52,013 nucleotides of DNA from an uncultured Eubacteriales bacterium (GTDB lineage Bacteria > Bacillota > Clostridia > Lachnospirales > Lachnospiraceae), in assembly GCA_949292795.1 (NCBI GenBank), contig CASFBR010000089.1, forward strand, positions 1-52,013, read 5' to 3'. The notes beneath the pieces are model-generated. The model saw only the letters and a program-made list of their open reading frames with translations. It had not been told where the DNA came from and ran no database searches. Shown piece after piece: positions 1 to 8,014 of this stretch; position 1 is the stretch's first letter, and the number at the start of each line of letters is the position of its first letter. A program made the translations under genes and the position numbers.

Positions 1-632
1 CTATGGCGGAGGTACTGCATCAGAACTTGAAAGAGATTGAAAAATCGGATATTTTGGAAAAGCTGGGATTGAAACCGGGCCAATACATTCTTCTTTCCGC
101 CCATCGGGAAGAGAATATTGACACGGAGAAGAATTTTCTGAGCCTGTTCACAGCAATCAATAAGATGGCGGAAAAGTACGATATGCCGATTTTGTATTCC
201 TGCCATCCCCGCTCACGAAAACGTCTGGCTGCTTCTGGCTTTCAGCTGGACAAGCGCGTTATCCAGCATGAGCCCCTTGGATTCCATGATTATAACCATT
301 TGCAGATGAATGCCTTTGCAGTAGTTTCCGATTCCGGTACACTTCCGGAAGAGAGCAGCTTTTTTACTTCCGTAGGACATCCCTTCCCGGCGGTATGTAT
401 CCGGACCAGTACGGAACGCCCTGAGGCCTTGGACAAAGCCTGCTTCATTCTTGCCGGCATTGATGAAATGAGCCTGCTGCAGGCGGTGGATACCGCAGTT
501 ACGATGAACCTTAATGGAGATTACGGGATTCCGGTACCGGATTATGTGGAGGAGAATGTGAGCACAAAGGTGGTAAAGCTTATCCAGAGTTACACCGGAG
601 TAGTCAATAAGATGGTGTGGAGGCAATATTAG
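1..632 (+). CDS. UDP-N-acetylglucosamine 2-epimerase family protein, C-terminal part (5' end outside window)
   Basis: This is the C-terminal part of a GT-B-fold UDP-HexNAc 2-epimerase; the reading frame is already open at the first base. Visible family motifs are SAHREEN, HPRSRKRL, the loop VSDSGTLPEESSFF and the nucleotide-sugar site RTSTERPEALD. The SDSGTLPEES form and the following PAVCIRTSTERPE resemble the capsule-type enzymes (CapG/WbpI/FnlC-like, UDP-FucNAc or UDP-ManNAc routes) more than the classical WecB form with DSGGIQEE, so the exact substrate is inferred only. It should act in the cytoplasm in surface polysaccharide precursor synthesis. The catalytic N-terminal half lies to the left of the window. 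A hairpin with a T-run lies about 95 bp after the stop. Confidence 0.85.
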   Translation, partial: MAEVLHQNLKEIEKSDILEKLGLKPGQYILLSAHREENIDTEKNFLSLFTAINKMAEKYDMPILYSCHPRSRKRLAASGFQLDKRVIQHEPLGFHDYNHLQMNAFAVVSDSGTLPEESSFFTSVGHPFPAVCIRTSTERPEALDKACFILAGIDEMSLLQAVDTAVTMNLNGDYGIPVPDYVEENVSTKVVKLIQSYTGVVNKMVWRQY

Positions 633-724
633 CAGAAAGCTTTCATTATGAAAAAAATTTTTATCATAGTACGATACCGGGATAAATACGCAATATTATA
701 AATTTAAGCAATACAGATCAGGAA

Positions 725-754
725 AGAGAGAATGGAAATTCCATTCTCTTTTTT
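725..754 (+). terminator. Rho-independent terminator directly upstream of glmS
   Basis: The arms AGAGAATGG (727-735) and CCATTCTCT (741-749) pair perfectly around a 5-nt loop and run into six T residues. The hairpin ends only about 20 bp before the glmS start. It either terminates the epimerase operon or acts as an attenuator in the glmS leader; if it is only a terminator, little room remains for a glmS promoter downstream of it. Confidence 0.7.
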
Positions 755-775
755 GCATAAAAAAGGAGAAAAATT

Positions 776-2635
776 ATGTGTGGAATTGTTGGTTATACAG
801 GGACAAAGCAGGCAGCGCCTGTGCTTTTAGACGGCCTTTCAAAGCTGGAATACCGGGGCTATGATTCGTCCGGTGTGGCCGTCCGCGACGGGGAGAATCC
901 CGCGGAAATCGTAAAGGCTAAAGGGAGGCTGATGCTTCTTCGGGAAAAAACTAATGACGGAGCCACAGTAATCGGTACATGTGGGATCGGTCATACCCGG
1001 TGGGCGACCCACGGTGAGCCGTCGGAGAATAATGCACATCCCCACAAAAGTGATGATGGAAACGTTATTGCGGTACATAATGGGATTATTGAAAACTATC
1101 AGGAATTAAAGGATAAGCTTGTCAGAAAAGGCTATACGTTTTATTCTGATACCGATACCGAAGTGGCTGTGAAGCTGATCGACTATTATTACAAAAAGTA
1201 TGAAGGAACTCCGGTGGATGCGATCAATCATGCGATGGTCCGCATCCGCGGCTCTTATGCACTGGCTGTTTTGTTTAAGGATTATCCGGAAGAAATTTAT
1301 GTGGCCCGGAAGGACAGCCCCATGATTCTTGGCGTGAAGGAAGGAGAGTCCTATATTGCTTCAGATGTTCCGGCGATTTTAAAGTATACAAGAAATGTAT
1401 ATTATATAGGAAATATGGAGTTGGCCCGTGTAAGAAAAGGTGAGATTACCTTTTATAATCTTGACGGGGATGAGCTTAAAAAAGAATTAAAAACGATTGA
1501 ATGGAATGCTGAAGCAGCGGAAAAAGGCGGCTATGAGCATTTTATGATGAAGGAAATTCATGAACAGCCCAGGATTTTAGAGGATACGATAAAAAGCGTT
1601 GTAAAAGGAACAAATCAGGAAGCTCAAAACCTTAGAATCGAGCTGAATGAAATCGGCCTGGATGACGACGCGATCCGTTCGGTCAGCCAGGTATGCATCG
1701 TAGCCTGCGGTTCGGCCTACCATGCAGGTGTTGTGACTCAGTATGTCATGGAAGAGCTTGCCGGTATAGCGGTGCGCGTGGAGCTGGCCTCTGAATTTCG
1801 GTATCGGAAAAATTTGCTGGACAAAAACAGCCTGGTCATTGTAATCAGTCAGTCCGGAGAGACAGCAGACAGTCTGGCGGCATTGCGGGAAGCGAAGGAA
1901 AAGGGCATCCGCACACTGGGGATTGTCAATGTAGTTGGAAGTTCTATTGCCAGAGAAGCGGATGCGGTATTTTATACACTGGCAGGCCCGGAGATTTCTG
2001 TGGCCACAACAAAGGCGTACAGCGCTCAGCTGATTGCAGGGTACGTTCTGGCGCTCCAGTTTGCAAAGGTTCGGGGCGCCATTGATGAAAACCGGTACGG
2101 TGCACTGCTTAGTGAGCTTTTGACCCTGCCGGGTAAAATTGAAAAAATTCTGGCGGATAAAGAGCGTATTCAGTGGTTTGCGGCCAAACAGGCCAATGCC
2201 AGAGATGTGTTTTTTATCGGACGCGGGATTGACTATGCAATCTGCATGGAAGGCAGTTTGAAAATGAAGGAAATCAGCTATATCCACTCGGAGGCTTATG
2301 CGGCCGGAGAACTTAAACACGGCACGATCAGTCTGATCGAGGATAATATTTTGGTGATTGGTGTCCTGACACAGCCACGTCTATATGAAAAGACGGTCAG
2401 CAACATGGTAGAGTGTAAGAGCCGCGGGGCTTATCTCATGGGCCTGACCGTTTATGGACATTATGAAATTGAAGATACAGTGAATTTTACCGTCTATGTT
2501 CCGCAGACCGATCCTTTATTTGCCGCATCTCTGGCTGTGATTCCTTTGCAGCTTTTGGGCTACTACATTAGTGTGGCCAAAGGACTGGATGTAGATAAGC
2601 CCCGTAATCTGGCAAAAAGCGTGACCGTAGAGTAG
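776..2635 (+). CDS. glmS: Glutamine--fructose-6-phosphate aminotransferase (isomerizing)
   Basis: Makes glucosamine-6-phosphate from fructose-6-phosphate and glutamine, the entry step to UDP-GlcNAc for peptidoglycan. It is full length at 619 residues. The start is MCGIVGYTG with Cys2 as the N-terminal nucleophile of the class II glutaminase domain; HTRWATHG, HNGIIENY and SDTDTE follow. The second half has two SIS sugar-isomerase domains (CGSAYHAG; SQSGETADSLAALREAK) and the family C-terminus PRNLAKSVTVE. The start is set by AAAAGGAG at 761-768. Many Firmicutes control this gene with the glmS ribozyme, but nothing like its core is visible in the 143 bp upstream; only a terminator-like hairpin is there. 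Confidence 0.98.
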   Translation: MCGIVGYTGTKQAAPVLLDGLSKLEYRGYDSSGVAVRDGENPAEIVKAKGRLMLLREKTNDGATVIGTCGIGHTRWATHGEPSENNAHPHKSDDGNVIAVHNGIIENYQELKDKLVRKGYTFYSDTDTEVAVKLIDYYYKKYEGTPVDAINHAMVRIRGSYALAVLFKDYPEEIYVARKDSPMILGVKEGESYIASDVPAILKYTRNVYYIGNMELARVRKGEITFYNLDGDELKKELKTIEWNAEAAEKGGYEHFMMKEIHEQPRILEDTIKSVVKGTNQEAQNLRIELNEIGLDDDAIRSVSQVCIVACGSAYHAGVVTQYVMEELAGIAVRVELASEFRYRKNLLDKNSLVIVISQSGETADSLAALREAKEKGIRTLGIVNVVGSSIAREADAVFYTLAGPEISVATTKAYSAQLIAGYVLALQFAKVRGAIDENRYGALLSELLTLPGKIEKILADKERIQWFAAKQANARDVFFIGRGIDYAICMEGSLKMKEISYIHSEAYAAGELKHGTISLIEDNILVIGVLTQPRLYEKTVSNMVECKSRGAYLMGLTVYGHYEIEDTVNFTVYVPQTDPLFAASLAVIPLQLLGYYISVAKGLDVDKPRNLAKSVTVE

Positions 2636-2709
2636 GCAGCTCAGGCCCCGGCTTACAGCTATCAATATTTTTATCCTTCGTTAAACTTTTGAACCGGGGA
2701 GGGGATTGG

Positions 2710-3252
2710 ATGAGTAAGCGAAGGAATCGATCATTTTGGGTGATATGTGCCAGAGGGTGGGGTGTTATTCCCATTTTTGTCTATATCATTTTAGAGCTAT
2801 TGGTTCTTTTTATCGGAAAAGGGACGGACGCTGTATTGCGCAGTATGCCGCGGATTTTACTGTCCTGGTTCGGCATAGTCTCTGCCTTGATATTGATTTT
2901 CTGGCTCGGAAGGCAATTTTTGTGGAAGTGGGTGCGGCAGGTTTCCGAGGCGATTTTGATTCTTCGCGTCGTACTGTGTACTTTTTATGGTATTATCATC
3001 GCTGTGACGCTTCTGCTGGGCCTGCTTGGCACGGCATTTGGCCATCATCCGGAGTATATTACAGAAAGAAACGGCGTTGTTATGGTGGCCAGCGTTCACA
3101 GCTTTCTTCAGACAACGGTGGATTATTACGAGTATAAGAATCCCTTATTTCGGGGAAAAGAATTGCTTGGCTGGGAAGATTACGGAAATGGTGCCTTTGA
3201 CCCCTTTCAAAGCAGCCGCAAACCGGTAAGATCGTCTTTTGACAATGAATGA
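2710..3252 (+). CDS. Small membrane protein of unknown function
   Basis: I do not recognise this 180-residue protein. It has a basic N-terminus (MSKRRNRS), then three predicted membrane spans at about residues 17-36, 48-66 and 78-108. A hydrophilic C-terminal third includes HPEYITERNG and YYEYKNPLFRGKELLG and probably lies on one face of the membrane. The ATG at 2710 follows a G-rich site (GGGGAGGGG) at good spacing and is preferred over a TTG seven codons earlier. It follows glmS by 74 bp on the same strand and may be cotranscribed. Confidence 0.7.
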   Translation: MSKRRNRSFWVICARGWGVIPIFVYIILELLVLFIGKGTDAVLRSMPRILLSWFGIVSALILIFWLGRQFLWKWVRQVSEAILILRVVLCTFYGIIIAVTLLLGLLGTAFGHHPEYITERNGVVMVASVHSFLQTTVDYYEYKNPLFRGKELLGWEDYGNGAFDPFQSSRKPVRSSFDNE

Positions 3253-3370
3253 TACGAATACATCCGTATTTGGGGCATTATTATAATGAAATGATACGAA
3301 TACATCCGTATTTGAGGCATTATAATGAAATGATACGAATACATTTGTATTTTTGGTATTATAATGGGTA
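3249..3370 (+). repeat. Three tandem units, each a dyad plus a TATAAT box
   Basis: Three head-to-tail units begin at 3249, 3291 and 3330 (42, 39 and about 41 bp). Each opens with ATGATACGAATACAT, contains the dyad ATACG-N8-CGTAT (units 1 and 2) or ATACATTTGTAT (unit 3), and ends in a TATAATG box. The third TATAAT (3360-3365) is just upstream of the small zinc-ribbon gene at 3384. The arrangement looks like a repeated operator/promoter, but no good -35 box is visible. Confidence 0.75.
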
Positions 3371-3383
3371 ATGAGGTGATCTT

Positions 3384-3521
3384 ATGGAATTTTGTGTGTG
3401 CTGCGGCGCGGTCATTCCCGAAGGCCGCTGGATTTGCTGGCAGTGTGAGCACTGCGCCTGGGCGGAACCGGAAATGCACAGCTTCTCATTGTACCGCTAT
3501 AAAGTGTCTGTCGGAAAATAA
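3384..3521 (+). CDS. Small zinc-ribbon protein, 45 residues
   Basis: A short open frame starts at ATG 3384 behind a clear GAGGTGA site (3373-3379) and ends at TAA 3519-3521. The product begins MEFCVCCGAVIPEGRWICWQ and has cysteines at 4, 6, 7, 18, 21 and 24. The pattern CVCCG-N-PEGR-N-CWQC is that of the small single zinc-ribbon proteins often seen in Clostridia and their mobile elements. Function is unknown; nucleic-acid or protein binding is a guess. It sits immediately behind three dyad/TATAAT repeats, which suggests regulated expression. Confidence 0.6.
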   Translation: MEFCVCCGAVIPEGRWICWQCEHCAWAEPEMHSFSLYRYKVSVGK

Positions 3522-3690
3522 AACGTCAAAAACAGGAGCTGTCACCAGATTTTCCAAACCGTCCAACCTGGATATTGTCTGTGTCCCATCGGGAGGAGCA
3601 TTGGCAAGGGGCCTGCCTGCCCAGGCACCGGCCCTGCCTACATCCTCCGCGATGGCGGCTGCGGACGTACCAGCACGTTCCTCTCAATAT

Positions 3691-4890
3691 CTAATAAATT
3701 CTCTTAACCAATTTCCCCTGGCCGATTTCATCCTTGCAAATTACAAATAGTTGATCCGAAGTATTTATCTGTGACGCTCCGATAAACATAAAATCCTGGG
3801 TACTGCAGACATAGCTGCATTCCCATGGATCTAATTCCTGGCTGTTTTGATGACTATCAAAAGCATTATAAGCATTTTCAATTTCTCCCCAGGTGACTAT
3901 ATCTGTCATTTTTCCTGAAAAGTCGTAAATATAGACCAAAGGACAGGTATCCGGGATTAAATCCGGCCGGCTGTCTGCATCAATGATATTATTGATATAT
4001 ATATAGGATTCATCGCAGCCCAGCGTCATGGCTGAATTATAATCTTTAACATTAATTTTTCTTTCCACGGCTTCTTTATCTGTATTATATATATCAATAC
4101 TGCGATCCTGACTGTTCAAAAATAAAAGCTTTCCATCAATATAGGTCACAGATTCACTAAGTTCAGGGGGAATATGTTCATTAAAAATCATTTCTTTTTT
4201 GTGCGTATCATATAGATACAGTGTTTTTTGAAATGTATTTTCCTCATAGCTTCCCTCTGTGAGATAAATCATGAGTACAGAATCGTAGGGCTGAAATTGA
4301 TGAAGGGATATTTTGTCTGTCGCTGTCCGCCTTTGCTTTGATTCCCATAACATTTTAACGTCAGATTCTAAACCGTCCATGCTGCTGTAATACAGAGCGA
4401 TTTTTCTGTCCATAAGACCTGATGATAACGGATCACTGAGAAAATAACATTCTCCATCTACCAGATATGCCCTATGTACAAAAATACTCTCCTGTGCCTC
4501 TGAAAATTTCCATACGAGCCTGCGGCTCATATCTGCCAAATCTAACCTCTCCCCGCAAAAGACATACGGCTTGTCATAATGGAAAATATATGCTTCGCCA
4601 TCATCAGCCATCATATAACCGCCATATTCCACCGCCGCCATGCAGCTATTATCTCCAGACGGGTCATAAATATGTTTACAATTTTCAACAGAACAGTAGG
4701 GGATTAATTTTATTTCCTGCTCATCAAATATATAAAAGATATTATTAATTAAAAAAAGAATATTGTTGTGAACAATACCGCTATTTTGCGCGCCGCCCGG
4801 AGCATGGTACATTTTGAGGATTATATTAGAGTGACAGCCGGATAGAATGGACATAATGATTATACATAATATAAATATTCTTTTTTTCAT
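3691..4890 (-). CDS. Lipoprotein with propeller-like repeats, CxxxxCKH motif
   Basis: A 399-residue secreted lipoprotein. The signal peptide MKKRIFILCIIIMSILSGC ends in a lipobox with Cys19. The start at 4890 follows GAGGGAATG and places the signal peptide at the N-terminus; a longer frame to 4935 would add an unlikely leader. Near residue 60 is CSVENCKHIYDPSGDNSC, a motif that recurs in clostridial lipoproteins of the DUF5050-like beta-propeller type. Repeated short strands such as LYYSSMD, LYLYDTHKK and IDIYNTDKE fit that fold. Its role is unknown; it may be a surface sensor or binding protein. It lies on the same strand as the WXG100 cargo operon but is separated from it by a strong hairpin. 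Confidence 0.65.
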   Translation of the reverse strand: MKKRIFILCIIIMSILSGCHSNIILKMYHAPGGAQNSGIVHNNILFLINNIFYIFDEQEIKLIPYCSVENCKHIYDPSGDNSCMAAVEYGGYMMADDGEAYIFHYDKPYVFCGERLDLADMSRRLVWKFSEAQESIFVHRAYLVDGECYFLSDPLSSGLMDRKIALYYSSMDGLESDVKMLWESKQRRTATDKISLHQFQPYDSVLMIYLTEGSYEENTFQKTLYLYDTHKKEMIFNEHIPPELSESVTYIDGKLLFLNSQDRSIDIYNTDKEAVERKINVKDYNSAMTLGCDESYIYINNIIDADSRPDLIPDTCPLVYIYDFSGKMTDIVTWGEIENAYNAFDSHQNSQELDPWECSYVCSTQDFMFIGASQINTSDQLFVICKDEIGQGKLVKRIY

Positions 4891-5007
4891 TCCACATTCC
4901 CTCAGTTTGCACAATTGCCATGTTATTTTGCACAATTAATATGCTTTCATGATAGTATATTTTGTTTGAAAATGTCAATGCATAATTGCCTGAAAAAATT
5001 TGCGGGA

Positions 5008-5069
5008 AAGAGACACCCCCGCAGAATTCGAGCTTTTTCAGCTATGAATACTCTGCGAGGGTGTCTCTT
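5008..5069 (-). terminator. Long intergenic hairpin after the DUF4176 gene
   Basis: AAGAGACACCC (5008-5018) pairs exactly with 5059-5069. The stem continues inward with CGCAGA against TCTGCG after one mismatch, and an inner AGCT/AGCT pair surrounds the loop. It lies just past the stop of the minus-strand DUF4176 gene and probably ends that transcript, although the downstream T-run is broken. Confidence 0.55.
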
Positions 5070-5112
5070 CCTTTGGGCAGGTGTATGGGCCGGCCAGCGG
5101 CCGCCCGGTGTA

Positions 5113-5370
5113 TTAGTCCAGCTCATCTAATCGCTTTAAAAAGGCCATTCCCTCAGCGTCCTGGAAACCGATAAAATAGAGGCGTTCGATCTGTTCAGAA
5201 TCAAATAAAAAGAGCTTATCCGGGTCAAGGATGCCTTCAGGATATAAGCAGGCACTGTAATCCCATACCTTATCAGAGTCCACCTGCTTTTGTTTAACTC
5301 CTACGATCATAATTCGCTTCTGACTGTTTTTGAGTAAAACGACAGAGCCGATCGGCAAAAATTTCTTCAT
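5113..5370 (-). CDS. DUF4176 domain protein, type VII secretion-associated
   Basis: An 85-residue soluble protein matching the DUF4176 pattern: N-terminal FLPIGSVVLLKNSQKRIMIVG, then DYSACLYPEGIL and LFLFDSEQIERLYFIGFQDAEG. DUF4176 proteins are small accessory proteins found beside WXG100/LXG substrates in Firmicutes type VII (ESX) loci, and this one is the last gene of such a set here. The start at 5370 follows AAAGGGG at six bases; an upstream ATG in frame lacks a site. Its biochemical role is not established; an adaptor or chaperone role for cargo is the usual inference. Confidence 0.75.
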   Translation of the reverse strand: MKKFLPIGSVVLLKNSQKRIMIVGVKQKQVDSDKVWDYSACLYPEGILDPDKLFLFDSEQIERLYFIGFQDAEGMAFLKRLDELD

Positions 5371-5394
5371 ATGAATCCCCTTTCTTAATTGCAC

Positions 5395-5520
5395 GACCCC
5401 TTTTTAATCGCGCCAAATTGTACCGCGCCGGGCGGCAGAAATTAAAAACTGATAAAACTAAAAATTTAATAAAATAAAAACCTAATAAAATGAAATATGC
5501 CTGCCAAAAACTGAGATCAT
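5395..5520. other. AT-rich spacer between DUF4176 and zinc-ribbon genes
   Basis: About 126 bp with several near-repeats of AATAAAA and no open frame or clear terminator. It may hold a promoter for the DUF4176 gene; I see no convincing -35/-10 pair. Confidence 0.3.
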
Positions 5521-5781
5521 TTAACGGTCTGACAGTTCGCTTAATGTATAGCTGGAACCGCAGCTTTTACAGACAAAAACATAGTAGTACTGCTTTACCT
5601 GGCGTCCCTTTATATAAAGCGGAACGGAATTGGTATTAAAGACAGAGCCGTCGGTCATTTCCTGACAGCGGTTCTTTTCCATAGGGCCGCCGCACTTTGG
5701 ACAGCGCTTCTTTTTAAAAAGAAGATAAGACAGTTCGCTGCCTTTAAATTCATACCGGAATGATTGTTTTTTCATCGTCAT
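5521..5781 (-). CDS. Zinc-ribbon protein in type VII cargo operon
   Basis: An 86-residue protein with two cysteine knuckles, CPKCG at about residue 27 and CKSCG at about residue 72, forming one treble-clef or zinc-ribbon unit. Between them is a beta-rich stretch (SVPLYIKGRQVKQYYYVFV). It lies 50 bp downstream of the large Ala/Gly-rich WXG-like protein and upstream of DUF4176. The GGGAGG site at about 5787-5792 serves ATG 5781; a second ATG two codons later is possible. Function is unknown; position suggests an accessory factor for the cargo. Confidence 0.6.
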   Translation of the reverse strand: MTMKKQSFRYEFKGSELSYLLFKKKRCPKCGGPMEKNRCQEMTDGSVFNTNSVPLYIKGRQVKQYYYVFVCKSCGSSYTLSELSDR

Positions 5782-5831
5782 TCAGCCTCCCGGATGTATG
5801 GATCATGTATTGACATATACGCGGTCAATGC

Positions 5832-6839
5832 TTAATCCCAAAATGTGATAAAGTCAATAAAATTGTTCCAGCCTTCATCGTTAAATCCGATCTCGATACC
5901 GGCAGAACCGCCAATGAGCGCGGCCACGCCGCCCTCGATGACAAATTTATTATCCTCGATACCAACCTTGCCTTCAACGCCCACGGCGCCGGCATAGCCG
6001 CCGACCTTTCCGGTGATTTCAAAACCGAGAATATTGATCGTGCCGGAGGCCTCGCCTTCAACTGCGGAAACCATGGCTTCGCCTTTAAGATTGGCGTTGA
6101 CCCCGTCATCACTCACAGAAAACTCACCGCCGATTTCGGCAGACGCATTTCCTGCGGAGCCTTCAGCCTTTCCTTCAAGGCCAAGAAGATCATTTCCGAT
6201 GCCGGCAGTCGCTTCAGCGGCAGCGGCGGAAATACCAACACCGGCGCTTGCCCCGGCGGAAATAAATTCTGTACTCGTTTTTTCAACCCATTCTCCGTCA
6301 ACGTATTCTTTTTTGGTGGTTGTCTCCATAAAATTGAAATCTGCTTCCGCGTTTGCTTCGGCTTTCCCAAGATATGCATCCACTCCGGCATGGCCCCATT
6401 CATTTTGAGCATGGGCGCTGGCTTTTCCAATCCATGCAGTTACCCCGGGGTGATCGTCGGAAAATTCATATCCGAGCCAGCCGGCTTCCGCGCCTGCGGA
6501 TGCGGCAGATGCGGCGCCTCCATCCGCTGAGCTGCCGGAACCCGGAGCGTTTAGCGGATCGTAGGAATCGGCACCAAGCTTTTTTTCAGTTTGCAGATAT
6601 TTATTGCGTGCATCGCCGATGACATTTTGATAATTTTCTAAAATGGCAGAGTACTGCCTGAGCTTTTCGGCGATCAGGATTGCTGTGTTATTAATATTAT
6701 CTTCATATTTCACATCCCAGTCCAGCTGCCGTACGGTTTCCTGCAAATCGGACTGAATCGTGCGGATGGAGGATGATATTGTTTTACAGCGGCTGCTGAT
6801 CTGATCCAGGCCGGAAAAGCTGACGTAAATTTCAGACAT
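5832..6839 (-). CDS. WXG100-like N-terminal domain with Ala/Gly-rich C-terminal domain (putative type VII cargo)
   Basis: A 335-residue protein. Residues 1-95 are a helical hairpin of WXG type, with a WDV variant of the turn at Trp41 and heptad-like helices on both sides. A Gly/Ser linker follows at about 96-115. The remaining 220 residues are rich in Ala, Gly, Glu and Val in amphipathic repeats (GKASAHAQNEW, GKAEANAEADF, AVGVEGKVGIED) and end in a conserved-looking NNFIDFITFWD. No nuclease, ADP-ribosyltransferase or other toxin active site is visible. The start follows AAGGAGG. It is probably an exported substrate; whether it is toxin, pore-former or structural protein cannot be told. No immunity protein is recognisable next to it. 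Confidence 0.6.
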   Translation of the reverse strand: MSEIYVSFSGLDQISSRCKTISSSIRTIQSDLQETVRQLDWDVKYEDNINNTAILIAEKLRQYSAILENYQNVIGDARNKYLQTEKKLGADSYDPLNAPGSGSSADGGAASAASAGAEAGWLGYEFSDDHPGVTAWIGKASAHAQNEWGHAGVDAYLGKAEANAEADFNFMETTTKKEYVDGEWVEKTSTEFISAGASAGVGISAAAAEATAGIGNDLLGLEGKAEGSAGNASAEIGGEFSVSDDGVNANLKGEAMVSAVEGEASGTINILGFEITGKVGGYAGAVGVEGKVGIEDNKFVIEGGVAALIGGSAGIEIGFNDEGWNNFIDFITFWD

Positions 6840-6881
6840 GAATAATAGCCTCCTTCCAATGCGCTTCGTGTGCAAACCGGC

Positions 6882-7178
6882 TTACAGACTGCGAATCTGC
6901 GCCAGTCTGGCAGCTTCAAGATCAGCACGGTGGATGCGGTTGGCACAGGCTTTGATTGTTGAGGCCAGCAATGTGATCTGTGACCGGGTCTGAGCCATTT
7001 CGCCTTTTAGCTGGCCGAGCTTGGATATGAATGTGCTGGATGCCTCGCCTTTCCAGGTACTTTTGCAATATTGTTCGAGCTGTTCGATCAGTTCGATCTG
7101 GGCGGCAAGCTCCTGGGCATCATCCTGAATAGAATCAGCCTGAGAAATGACCTTAGAATAATTAATTCTGTAATTCAT
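6882..7178 (-). CDS. WXG100 family (ESAT-6-like) secretion substrate
   Basis: A 98-residue helical hairpin protein with the turn motif W42-K-G44 in CKSTWKGEASSTF, right length and central placement for the WXG100 family. These proteins are exported as dimers by the membrane ATPase EssC/EccC of type VII secretion and often pair with a second WXG protein, here the next gene 42 bp downstream. The start has GAGGGG upstream. Neither EssC nor other core apparatus genes are in the window, so the secretion machine must be elsewhere. Confidence 0.85.
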   Translation of the reverse strand: MNYRINYSKVISQADSIQDDAQELAAQIELIEQLEQYCKSTWKGEASSTFISKLGQLKGEMAQTRSQITLLASTIKACANRIHRADLEAARLAQIRSL

Positions 7179-7565
7179 TGAAATCGTTGTCCCCTCTCTG
7201 ATAATACAATTTTTTTATTGCATCGGAAACCGTGCTCCTATGCAACAAAAAGCTCCGCTTAGGATGCGCACACGCGCGGTGAGAAAATTGTCGCTGAAGC
7301 GACCGCGCCTGGCGCGAAAATTCCGCAAGCGGAACGCTTTTTTGTATACTTATATACTAACACCAGAATTAAAAAAAGTCTATTTTAAAATGAATATGAA
7401 ATAAAAATTTGTGACTATTCTAAAAAATTATGTCTGGTTTCTGAAGAAGAAATGCGTATAATTAAAATTGGCCGCGAAATATCGCTGTAAAAGGGCAGCA
7501 GCGGCCGCTGGCTTATTCATTTTTATTTTTTGCATATTCTTTTTTATATGGAGGTCGAAGGTGCA
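7179..7565. other. 387-bp divergent intergenic region with nested hairpins
   Basis: No gene is seen. From 7218 to 7343 it is packed with inverted repeats. TTGCATCGGA (7218-7227) faces TCCTATGCAA (7236-7245). AAGC/GCTT flanks TCC at 7250-7260. GCGCGGT faces ACCGCGC around an inner GTCGCT-GA-AGCGAC. TTCCGC-AA-GCGGAA (7321-7334) is followed closely by TTTTTT. Read on the minus strand this would be a leader of about 160 nt for the WXG100 operon. From about 7345 to 7500 it is AT-rich and could hold promoters for both directions. Confidence 0.6.
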
Positions 7566-7973
7566 ATGACAAACAAAGACATAGAGATTATTGACTTTCA
7601 GCCGGAAGGGTATAAACCTCTGGTTGATTTTGGCGCATGGCGCGTAGCTGTTTTAAAGTTTTGCGATGATCTGAAGCTGGAAAATGTCAAAACGATGCAA
7701 AAGCATCTGGAAACGGACGAAGTATTTGTACTGATCCGCGGTAACTGTACACTGTTTCTTGGAGGCGATGGCGGCTCCCCTGAAAATATTAAGAGTGTTT
7801 CCATGGAGCATGGTAAGATTTACAATATTAAAAAGGGTGTATGGCATAATCATATTATGGACGAGGATGGAGAAGTGCTGATCGTAGAAAACCGTGATAC
7901 CTGCGACGATAATTCACCGATCGTCCCTTTGGATGATTCACAGCTTCTGGCGCTGCGGGCATGTGTTCAGTAA
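7566..7973 (+). CDS. Cupin-fold protein
   Basis: A 135-residue single-domain protein. The beta-rich run KHLETDEVFVLIRGNCTLFLGG and the later MEHGKIYNIKKGVWHNHIMDEDGEVLIVEN fit the two cupin motifs, with GxWHN as the second-motif histidine. This resembles the small cupins related to ureidoglycolate lyase, whose substrates vary widely, so no reaction is assigned. ATG 7566 is chosen because GGAGG lies just upstream; an upstream in-frame start would overlap that site. It stands alone, divergent from the WXG100 operon. Confidence 0.65.
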   Translation: MTNKDIEIIDFQPEGYKPLVDFGAWRVAVLKFCDDLKLENVKTMQKHLETDEVFVLIRGNCTLFLGGDGGSPENIKSVSMEHGKIYNIKKGVWHNHIMDEDGEVLIVENRDTCDDNSPIVPLDDSQLLALRACVQ

Positions 7974-8014
7974 CCTGCCGGAAGCGCAGTAGCTATGCAC
8001 ATCTGATCGTGTAC

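Noticed and set aside
3522..3690. Possible decayed gene between the mini zinc-ribbon gene and the lipoprotein
   Set aside because: One minus frame gives an Ala-rich stretch, but there is no start signal and I recognise no family.
5832..6430. Additional minus-strand frames inside the Ala/Gly-rich cargo gene
   Set aside because: Repetitive GC-rich codons open other frames by chance; only the frame with the WXG domain has a start site.
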